Source: an uncultured Allobaculum sp.
GTDB taxonomy: Bacteria > Bacillota_I > Bacilli_A > Erysipelotrichales > Erysipelotrichaceae
NCBI GenBank assembly: GCA_948467695.1
Contig: CAOKFJ010000139.1
Span: 1-5,602 of the forward strand
Reading direction: 5' to 3'
Length of the DNA stretch: 5,602 nucleotides
Within the stretch, counting starts at the first letter, position 1. Each line of letters begins with the position of its first letter. The position numbers and the translations under genes were made by a program. Under the pieces are notes generated by a model that did not search any database, had not been told where the DNA came from, and saw only the letters and a program-made list of their open reading frames with translations. Of this stretch, positions 1 to 5,260 are shown in pieces.

Positions 1-1547
1 CATCCTTCGATCAGAAGATTTGGATAACGCGAAGTAATGGTGTCGAGAATGCGGTACAGACCGAGAATGTAGCCATGACTTGTCATCGATTTGGAAAGAT
101 CTGTGAGCGGACGGTTCATATCCCATTTGATGTAGTCGATTTTTCCCGAGAGAAGATAGCTATCGAGCATATTGATCACATGATCCTGCACTTCCGGTTT
201 CGAAAGGTCGAGCAGATATTCATGACGGCCTTCAACCGGCTGAATATGCGGGCGGGAAAGAATCCAGTTCGGGTGGGCGGCGTACAGATCGCTGTTAGCG
301 GAAACGGCTTCCGGTTCAAACCAGAGACCGAATTTCAGGCCTGCTCCATGGACGAGAGCGGCAGCCCCATCGATTCCTTCAGGCAGTTTTTCCAGGTTTG
401 TTGTCCAGTCACCGATGCCGCTGCGCGAATTGTTTTCTTTTCTGAACCAGCCATCATCGAGAACCAGCAGTTCCATTCCGGCTTCCTTGGCTTCTGCACA
501 CAGCGCTTCAATGTTATCCATCGTTGTGTCGTAGTAGAAGCTTTCCCATGTGTTGATCAGAATCGGCGAGTCATGATGCGGCATGAGATGCTCTTCGAGC
601 AGGTGGTGAAAGTTGATCGCCATGGCGTTCAGTCCGCCTTCTGTGCATGAAAGAAGCGCCTGCGGCGTGTCGAAGGTTTCATTGGGAGCCAGTGTCCAGT
701 CAAAAAGATCGGGATGAATCCCGGCGCTCAGGCGAAGCTGGTGATACGAATCAAGCTCGACGTCTTCCAGATGGCTTCCTGAATAGATCAGTTCCAGTCC
801 ATAGACCAGACCGGTATTCCACGAAGCGTTCTCTTCAAGCAAAGCCATGAAGGGCGGATGCGTGGAGGAAGAGGAACCTTTTCGGCTTTCAAAAACTGTT
901 CGTCCGATGGAAGGGGTGGTGTACTGGATCTGTCCTTCCTGGATGTGATTGCCTGTCAGTGTAAGAATTTTTCGCTCGGCTGGATCGAGATCGAGAGACA
1001 GAGAAGCGAATTTGCGGATTTTCAGAGTATGATCGCAAAGGTTTGTCAGACGGTTGTAGCGGATGATGCCCGCAAAATCGCTGAACATGATGTAGTGCAG
1101 TTCGAGTCGTGCGATATGCGTGCTGTCTTCCAGAGTGAGAATCAGCTCGGCGCCTGCGCCATGAACAGAGGGCATGCCGTTTACACGGCTGATGTGATCT
1201 TCGATCTGCCAGTTGACGAGATGGAAATCGAAATAGTCCTGCCCGGTCTGCGTATCGAACAGGCTGATCGCGTCCGTGCGGAAATCGCCATGTCCAAACT
1301 GCGGAAAAGCGAAGGGCAGTTCATCGAAAGGACGCTCGAAACCGTCATGTTCGGTCGCGTAGGAACGCTTGTAGGTGGCGCCGGCTTCAAAGGCTGTAGC
1401 TTCGGGAAGAGCGGGTCCAAAGTACGTCTGCAGAAGTTCGCCGTTGAGCTCTTCGATGACACACGAAACCATGTCATTGTGAAGATGGAATGTTTGATTG
1501 GTACGGGTGATTGTTGGCATATGGATACACAGAAGGAGAATCCGCAT
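1..1547 (-). CDS. GH36 alpha-galactosidase, 3' end outside window
   Basis: Hydrolyses terminal alpha-1,6-linked galactose from melibiose, raffinose and related sugars, probably in the cytoplasm. The frame is open from the start at 1547 to the window edge (515 codons); full GH36 enzymes of this type are about 720-740 residues, so the last third is missing. Visible family landmarks: a beta-sandwich N-domain opening near TFHLHNDMVSCVIEEL (from residue 19), ILINTWESFYYD (329-340), ELLVLDDGWF (359-368), GIGDWTTNLEKLP (377-389), GLKFGLWFEPEAVS (403-416), and KWDMNR (474-479), where D476 matches the family nucleophile. The acid/base Asp lies beyond the edge. The start at 1547 was chosen because AAAGGAG lies 5 nt upstream. 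An in-frame ATG at 1520 would give a more family-like N-terminus (MPTITRTNQTFHL) but has no Shine-Dalgarno. The extra residues MRILLLCIH are too short for a convincing signal peptide. It is the third gene of the operon, 150 bp after the permease. Family assignment is firm; the exact substrate is inferred. Confidence 0.95.
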   Translation of the reverse strand, partial: MRILLLCIHMPTITRTNQTFHLHNDMVSCVIEELNGELLQTYFGPALPEATAFEAGATYKRSYATEHDGFERPFDELPFAFPQFGHGDFRTDAISLFDTQTGQDYFDFHLVNWQIEDHISRVNGMPSVHGAGAELILTLEDSTHIARLELHYIMFSDFAGIIRYNRLTNLCDHTLKIRKFASLSLDLDPAERKILTLTGNHIQEGQIQYTTPSIGRTVFESRKGSSSSTHPPFMALLEENASWNTGLVYGLELIYSGSHLEDVELDSYHQLRLSAGIHPDLFDWTLAPNETFDTPQALLSCTEGGLNAMAINFHHLLEEHLMPHHDSPILINTWESFYYDTTMDNIEALCAEAKEAGMELLVLDDGWFRKENNSRSGIGDWTTNLEKLPEGIDGAAALVHGAGLKFGLWFEPEAVSANSDLYAAHPNWILSRPHIQPVEGRHEYLLDLSKPEVQDHVINMLDSYLLSGKIDYIKWDMNRPLTDLSKSMTSHGYILGLYRILDTITSRYPNLLIEG

Positions 1548-1558
1548 GGATTCTCCTT
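1533..1558 (-). promoter_or_regulatory. Hairpin enclosing the ribosome binding site and start codon of the alpha-galactosidase
   Basis: A perfect 11-bp inverted repeat (AAGGAGAATCC / GGATTCTCCTT) is separated by 4 nt. Read on the minus strand, the Shine-Dalgarno AAGGAG forms the base of the 5' arm and the tetraloop AUGC contains the start codon at 1547-1545. In mRNA this would pair the ribosome binding site completely. No proper U-tract follows on the minus strand (TTCTGTGTATCC), so an intrinsic terminator for the operon is unlikely, although a processing or partial attenuation role is possible. On the plus strand a mixed CTTTCCTTTCTTT tract follows, but no plus-strand gene ends here. The repeat is directly visible; the regulatory role is inferred. 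Confidence 0.6.
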
Positions 1559-1697
1559 TCCTTTCTTTGAGTGGTGAATGAGTAAGTACGATTATGACGC
1601 ATTGCCTGAATGCGATCTTGTGAAGAGAGATTCCTGTGGTTTCATACTGAGCGAATCCCTGGCGGATGACAAGATGAAACGAAAGGATTGAAACGCT
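1548..1697. other. Intergenic gap between PTS permease and alpha-galactosidase
   Basis: This is much wider than the 13-bp gap upstream of the permease. It contains a tandem pair of CGTTTCA heptamers on the minus strand (plus-strand TGAAACG at 1675-1681 and 1689-1695, 14-bp period) just after the permease stop. It also holds the outer arm of the start-site hairpin. I see no convincing -35/-10 pair, no intrinsic terminator and no credible small gene. Confidence 0.5.
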
Positions 1698-2210
1698 TTA
1701 CGCGAAGCTGAGCGCTGCAGGCGCCTGTCCGGAATGGCCGCCAGTCAGGATCAGCATGACGGTCGGATCATAGCCGGCTTCACGAATGGCGTTGTGATCG
1801 AATTCGATCAGTGTTTCGCCTTTGCGAACAAGTTTGCCGACTTCGGTTTTGAGATTGAAGTGCTGTCCGTTGAGATTGACTGTATCGATACCGATATGAA
1901 TGAGGTATTCGTGACCATTGGCTGCGCGAAGACCAATCGCATGAGCGGTTGGGAAAGTCATGACCACTTCAGCGTCGCAGGGAGCAACGAGCTTTCCTTC
2001 GCTTGGAACCACGGCAACGCCAGGTCCCATTGCGCCGGAGGCGAATACGGGATCGTTCACTTTGGAGAGTTCAACAACAGTGCCGGCAACCGGCTGGCTA
2101 AGAGAAGCGGAGAATGCGGGGGCTGCTACGGGTGCGGAAATGGAGGTAGATGCAGGAGCGGAAGCTTTTTCTTTGTCGGAAGCTTTTTTGGTTTCAGGAA
2201 CGCCGAACAT
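1698..2210 (-). CDS. EIIA (glucose-type, Crr-like) domain of the PTS permease
   Basis: 170 codons from ATG 2210, if initiated there: MFGVPETKK, an Ala/Ser/Pro-rich flexible linker (about residues 15-36), then a complete EIIA-Glc-like domain. SQPVAGTVVELSKVNDPVF starts it. The active-site histidines correspond to H90 in TAHAIG and the phospho-accepting H105 in YLIHIGIDTVNLNG. It closes with TLIEFDHNAI and a short tail to the TAA at 1698. Upstream in the same frame, TFGLTWMFGVPE reads like the end of the last EIIC helix, so this is normally the C-terminus of one polypeptide. The ATG at 2210 overlaps the stop of the shifted EIIC frame (2194), so translational coupling is possible, but the Shine-Dalgarno is weak. 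The domain is complete; independent expression is speculative. Confidence 0.7.
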   Translation of the reverse strand: MFGVPETKKASDKEKASAPASTSISAPVAAPAFSASLSQPVAGTVVELSKVNDPVFASGAMGPGVAVVPSEGKLVAPCDAEVVMTFPTAHAIGLRAANGHEYLIHIGIDTVNLNGQHFNLKTEVGKLVRKGETLIEFDHNAIREAGYDPTVMLILTGGHSGQAPAALSFA

Positions 2211-2697
2211 CCATGTCAGTCCAAATGTACATGGGGAGGTAGGAGTTGAGGTAGAGCAGGATGCCGGGAATGCCGGTAACTGCCATGCCGGTTGCTTTCA
2301 GACCGCAGATGGAAGCGATGAAGCCGCCGACACCGCCGCCGATCAGAGCCATGACATAAGGTTTAACGAAGCGAAGGTTGACACCGAATACTGCAGGTTC
2401 GGTAATGCCGAGTGCTGCGGAAAGTGCGGAAGGATATGCAATCTGTTTGATCTTTTTGTCTTTGGATTTGACGCCGACAGCGAGGACGGAACCAGCCTGA
2501 GCCATGTTGCCGCAGGAGCCGATCGGGTTGAGAAGGTTCCAGCCGGTATTGCCAAGCATGGAGATTTCGAGGAAGTTGAGGATGTGGTGAACACCGAAGA
2601 TGCCAAGCAGCTGTCCAAGCGAACCGTAGATCAGACCGCCAAGACCAAAGGGCAGATGAAGTACCCATTCAACCGCAACCAGAACAACGTTTTCAAT
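2194..2697 (-). pseudogene. Second half of EIIC in a shifted frame
   Basis: Beginning at 2697 the shifted frame reads IENVVLVAVEWVLHLPFGLG and continues through GVHHILNFLE, MAQAGSVLAVGVKSKDKKIK, SALSAALGITEPAVFGVNLR and GIPGILLYLNSYLPMYI. This is ordinary EIIC of the glucose/sucrose/beta-glucoside superfamily, including the conserved GITEP loop. It joins exactly to the upstream ...VGPIMHA if one base is restored. It ends with family-foreign residues WTDMDVRRS and a stop at 2194. The first ATG in this frame is at 2559, but nothing suggests independent translation. Confidence 0.75.
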
Positions 2698-3542
2698 GCG
2701 TGCATGATCGGACCAACGATAAACAGAGCGACGGAAACGCCAACGAGCAGTGTCATGAACGGTGTAACGATCAAATCGATGGAATCCGGTACATGTTTGC
2801 GAAGGAATTTTTCAAATTTCGCGCCGACGATACCGGTAACGAATGCGGGAAGAACGGATCCCTGATAGCCGCTGACATTCAGGAAACCAAAGAAGCTCAG
2901 CGCCTGAGCAGCGCCGGATCCGACGTCGTAAGCGGAAGGAAGGCTGGGGGAAACGAGCATCAGACCAAGGACGATACCAATAACAGGGGAACCGCCGAAG
3001 GTTTTAAATGTGGACCAGCATACAAGTGCGGGCAGGAAAGCGAAAGCTGTATCCGTAAGAATCTGTGTGAAGAGCAGGAAGTTTGCGGGAATGCTTTCCG
3101 GCGTCAGACCGAAGATGCCGAGAATTGCAGGCTGTGTGAGCAGGCCTCGAAGACCCATGAAAAGACCGGTGGCAACAAGTACAGGGATGATCGGCACGAA
3201 TACATCGGCGAACATGCGGATCGCACGCTGGAACCAGTTGCCGTATTCCTGTTTTTCACCGGCAGCATCCTCTTTTTTCGAAGACGCGTCGGTGATGCCG
3301 GAGATGGATACGACTTCGTCGTAGATGCGGTTGACCAGCCCGGTACCAAGAATGATCTGGTACTGTCCGGAGTTGAAGAATGAACCTTTTACTCGATCGA
3401 GATTCTCGATGGCATCGGTATCGATTTTCTCTTTGTCTTTGACGATCAGTCTTAGACGTGTGGCGCAGTGAGCAACGGACTCGATGTTGCTTCGGGTACC
3501 GGCAAGCGCAATGATTTGTGTGGCAAGTTCCTTGTCAGTCAT
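2631..3542 (-). CDS. Open 5' part of the PTS permease: EIIB plus first half of EIIC (303 codons)
   Basis: This is what would be translated if the first frame change is real. It contains EIIB (about residues 1-85, Cys26), a charged linker (about 86-104) and hydrophobic EIIC segments at roughly 111-135, 155-178, 186-203, 228-244 and 257-281. From residue 283 the frame is wrong: LKTLFWLRLNGYFICPLVLAV, then stop at 2631. The product would lack the sugar-binding GITEP region and EIIA, so it should not transport sugar by itself. The EIIB part could in principle still fold. Confidence 0.7.
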   Translation of the reverse strand: MTDKELATQIIALAGTRSNIESVAHCATRLRLIVKDKEKIDTDAIENLDRVKGSFFNSGQYQIILGTGLVNRIYDEVVSISGITDASSKKEDAAGEKQEYGNWFQRAIRMFADVFVPIIPVLVATGLFMGLRGLLTQPAILGIFGLTPESIPANFLLFTQILTDTAFAFLPALVCWSTFKTFGGSPVIGIVLGLMLVSPSLPSAYDVGSGAAQALSFFGFLNVSGYQGSVLPAFVTGIVGAKFEKFLRKHVPDSIDLIVTPFMTLLVGVSVALFIVGPIMHALKTLFWLRLNGYFICPLVLAV

Positions 3543-3555
3543 GTGATTTCCTTTC
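3543..3555 (-). promoter_or_regulatory. Ribosome binding site of the PTS permease
   Basis: The 13-bp gap after the scrB stop codon reads GAAAGGAAATCAC. AGGA lies 6 nt before the ATG at 3542, which decides that start over the upstream ATGs at 3563 and 3569. The short gap indicates co-transcription and probable translational coupling with scrB. Confidence 0.75.
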
Positions 3556-4983
3556 TTATGCATATTCATGCGGTTGAGATGGTAAAGCAGCAGTGTGATG
3601 AGCAGTGTTATGATTCATGACCGATTCGCTGATAGCGTCGGTATGGATCAGTTTGTAAGCATCGCGCAGGCGGAAGAGGTCTGCGCTTTTCAGGTTATCT
3701 CGTCCGGTAACCTGAATTCGGCTATGTGCGGATTGGGGAAGAATCCTTGCGGAGAAAACATGTTCTCCATGATTGATAAAAATTTCGATGCTCGAAGTGT
3801 CCATGAAAATCTCAAGATGGTCCAGACGTTCTATGCAGATTGATCGGGTTTCCATTTTTCCGGTAACCCAGTCGAGGCGCTGCAGTTCAAAGCGTTGTTC
3901 GTCGGGAAGCCAGCGTATGAGTGCTTCGCGCTCATTGAAAATCATTTCGAAGTCTTTCGATGAGTCTGAAACAACGTCCATATGCCATGTTCGCGTATTG
4001 AGCATTTGATCGGTATCAATCGAGAGCGGGACAGTTTCGAATGCTTCAGCTAACTCTCTGGCAGGTTTTTGCAGAAGCTTTCCATCTTCTGCATCCATCT
4101 CGCGAGGGAGCGTGAGGCAGTGAATGGAAGAAGATCGTGATGCAAGCATTTGTTCCTGCTCGTCGCCAAGCCGGTTCATCCATGCCATAAGCAGATGGCG
4201 GCCATCAGGTGCAAGCAGACTTTGTGCAGCGAAACAGTCGAATCCGTCATCGAGATATTTCCAGCCGTCATCAAGATCGGTTGTCGTCCAGCCGGCGGGA
4301 AGAATCTTATAGACGCAGATGCTTTCGAGGCATTCATCAGTGAGCGGGTCGCGATTCTGCAGGCAGTATATGAGGATGTCGTAATCGCCCCGGTGCAGAA
4401 CATCCGGACATTCAATCATGCTCGCGTTTTTTGAAGATCCGACGATTTCGCCTGTACTCCAGCGTTTTCCATCCTCTGAAGTGAACCGGACAATATTGCC
4501 GTGAAGATCCAGCGTCTGAGCGCCGATATACATCGCGAGTTTTCCATCTTCATGCAGGACGCGCGGATCGCGAAAATGCATCGTGAATGCCGACGGCGTT
4601 TCCAGAACGGGTCCGGCTTTGAAAAAGTGAACGCCATCTCGACTCATAGCCAGACACTGGCAGACATGGCGTTTTCCATTGTCTTTGCGATTGCCGGTGT
4701 AATAGGCATGGAGGCAGCCGTCTTTGATGATGCAGCTTCCGGAATAAACACTGTTGCGGTCGAATACGGTATCGGGTACAAGCGGTGATTGATATCTGGT
4801 CCAGTGCAGAAGATCCGGAGAGGAGAGGTGAGACCATTCCTTATACGTATGGTCTTTTGCCTTCGAGTTCCATTCATGAAAGACATGGTATTCTCCATTG
4901 AACCAGACTAGACCAACCGGATCGTTTAGAAGTCCCCATGGCGGTTCGATATGGTATTTTTGCTTTACATCAGTCTTTTCCAT
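3556..4983 (-). CDS. scrB: GH32 sucrose-6-phosphate hydrolase / beta-fructosidase
   Basis: Cleaves the glucose-fructose bond of sucrose-6-phosphate delivered by a PTS, giving glucose-6-phosphate and fructose. 475 residues, normal for cytoplasmic GH32, with no signal peptide. The five-blade propeller carries the nucleophile D21 in LLNDPVG, the transition-state Asp in HFRDP (D139) and the acid/base E191 in MIECPD. YSGSCI (80-85) and YTGN (95-98) are also family motifs. The C-terminal beta-sandwich is marked by SSIEIFINHGEHVFSARILP, at about residues 397-416. The start at 4983 is preferred over an ATG at 5040 because AAGGAAAGGA lies 7 nt upstream and YHIEPPWGLLNDP follows at the usual distance. 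Oddities: the common NDPNG is NDPVG, the usual F-Y-Q is F-H-E (residues 35-37), and a roughly 34-residue tail rich in His and Ala follows the sandwich. First gene of the minus-strand operon. Family is certain; the phosphorylated substrate is inferred from the PTS neighbour, and a fructan or fructo-oligosaccharide role remains possible. Confidence 0.95.
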   Translation of the reverse strand: MEKTDVKQKYHIEPPWGLLNDPVGLVWFNGEYHVFHEWNSKAKDHTYKEWSHLSSPDLLHWTRYQSPLVPDTVFDRNSVYSGSCIIKDGCLHAYYTGNRKDNGKRHVCQCLAMSRDGVHFFKAGPVLETPSAFTMHFRDPRVLHEDGKLAMYIGAQTLDLHGNIVRFTSEDGKRWSTGEIVGSSKNASMIECPDVLHRGDYDILIYCLQNRDPLTDECLESICVYKILPAGWTTTDLDDGWKYLDDGFDCFAAQSLLAPDGRHLLMAWMNRLGDEQEQMLASRSSSIHCLTLPREMDAEDGKLLQKPARELAEAFETVPLSIDTDQMLNTRTWHMDVVSDSSKDFEMIFNEREALIRWLPDEQRFELQRLDWVTGKMETRSICIERLDHLEIFMDTSSIEIFINHGEHVFSARILPQSAHSRIQVTGRDNLKSADLFRLRDAYKLIHTDAISESVMNHNTAHHTAALPSQPHEYA

Positions 4984-5027
4984 TTTTGATTCCTTTCCTT
5001 GAACGACTTTATTTAAACAGGAAATGG

Positions 5028-5040
5028 ATGTTTTCAACAT
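5028..5040. promoter_or_regulatory. Inverted repeat ATGTT-TTC-AACAT, candidate operator
   Basis: A perfect 5-bp inverted repeat around a 3-bp centre, located 45-57 bp upstream of the scrB start. It would fall downstream of the candidate scrB -10, where repressors often bind. It lacks the central CG typical of LacI-family and CcpA sites, so the binding protein is unknown. A repeat this short can occur by chance in AT-rich DNA. Confidence 0.3.
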
Positions 5041-5057
5041 GGAAGAAATTATCTGTG

Positions 5058-5087
5058 ACTATGCAAAAGCTAACTTTATGAATACAA
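5058..5087 (-). promoter_or_regulatory. Possible scrB operon promoter
   Basis: On the minus strand TTGTAT (5087-5082) is followed after 18 bp by CATAGT (5063-5058), giving a leader of roughly 70 nt. Both boxes match the sigma-A consensus only partly (3/6 and 4/6), which would fit an activator-dependent promoter. Another -10-like hexamer, GATAAT at 5053-5048, has no matching -35. Low confidence. Confidence 0.35.
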
Positions 5088-5128
5088 TGGAGAAAAAGCG
5101 AAGATAAGCAGAAAAATTTCCGAATATC

Positions 5129-5156
5129 TTCAAAATCATCCGAAAGGGATTATAAT
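5129..5156 (+). promoter_or_regulatory. Sigma-A-type promoter of the AraC-family regulator
   Basis: A perfect -10 TATAAT at 5151-5156 is preceded by TTCAAA at 5129-5134 (4/6 match to TTGACA) with a 16-bp spacer. Transcription would start near 5163, leaving a leader of about 98 nt before the regulator start. That leader includes a small GC-rich stem around 5168-5190 (GCAGGAG...CCCTGC). Confidence 0.6.
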
Positions 5157-5246
5157 AACAAAATTGGCGCAGGAGATTTCTCCCCCTGCTGTATGTATGT
5201 GCGTTCATTCCATGCGGATGTTGTACGCCGATCGATTCAGCCTGAG

Positions 5247-5253
5247 AAAGGAG
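5247..5253 (+). promoter_or_regulatory. Ribosome binding site of the AraC-family regulator
   Basis: AAAGGAG, 7 nt before the ATG at 5261. A second in-frame ATG at 5270 is too far away to be preferred. Confidence 0.8.
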
Positions 5254-5260
5254 ATCAGTC

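Larger units (their letters stand above)
1698..3542 (-). pseudogene. scrA: Sucrose-type PTS permease EIIBCA, disrupted by two frame changes
   Basis: An intact version would be a membrane permease that takes phosphate from HPr via its EIIA domain, passes it to the EIIB cysteine and phosphorylates sucrose or a related sugar during import. All three domains are recognisable over 615 codon-equivalents, close to the usual EIIBCA length. EIIB has ESVAHCATRLRL with the phospho-Cys at residue 26. EIIC begins near residue 105 and carries GYQGSVLPAF and, later, GITEPAVFGV. EIIA lies at the C-terminus. The start at 3542 was preferred over ATGs at 3569 and 3563 because AAAGGAAA sits just upstream and the earlier ATGs overlap scrB. 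The frame is lost at about 2698, where one base is missing and HAIENVVLVAVEWVL continues in another frame, and changes again at about 2210-2235, back to the original frame. Either the gene is inactivated or the sequence contains errors; the bases alone cannot decide. Sucrose specificity is inferred from family resemblance and the adjacent GH32 gene. Confidence 0.85.
4984..5260. other. Divergent intergenic control region between scrB and the AraC-type regulator
   Basis: A 277-bp AT-rich gap separates divergent starts. It holds a good plus-strand promoter, a weaker minus-strand promoter candidate, a 13-bp inverted repeat close to scrB, two AGAAAAA copies 19 bp apart (5091-5097, 5110-5116), and ribosome binding sites at both ends. 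No believable gene lies within it. The arrangement suits an AraC-type activator controlling the divergent operon and perhaps itself. Confidence 0.7.

Noticed and set aside
75..1577. Long plus-strand open frames (191, 67 and 239 codons) opposite the alpha-galactosidase
   Set aside because: They are antisense shadows of the GH36 coding frame, with no family resemblance and no good ribosome binding sites.
1588..1650. A 17-codon minus-strand frame beginning MKPQESLF in the gap before the alpha-galactosidase
   Set aside because: It has no convincing Shine-Dalgarno and no recognisable feature; such short frames are expected by chance.
1671..1700. GGATTGAAAC, reminiscent of the end of some CRISPR repeats
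   Set aside because: There is only one copy and no regularly spaced repeats or spacers nearby.
1689..1703. cre-like (CcpA) site around TTGAAACGCTTTAC
   Set aside because: The spacing around the central CG is off by one and there are several mismatches to the cre consensus.
2690..2705. Programmed -1 ribosomal frameshifting to join the two EIIC halves
   Set aside because: The local sequence GCA TTG AAA ACG has no in-frame slippery heptamer, EIIBCA permeases are not known to need frameshifting, and a second opposite change would also be required.
1734..3383. Plus-strand open frames opposite the PTS permease
   Set aside because: The minus strand encodes clear EIIA, EIIB and EIIC domains; the plus-strand products are low-complexity and unrecognisable.
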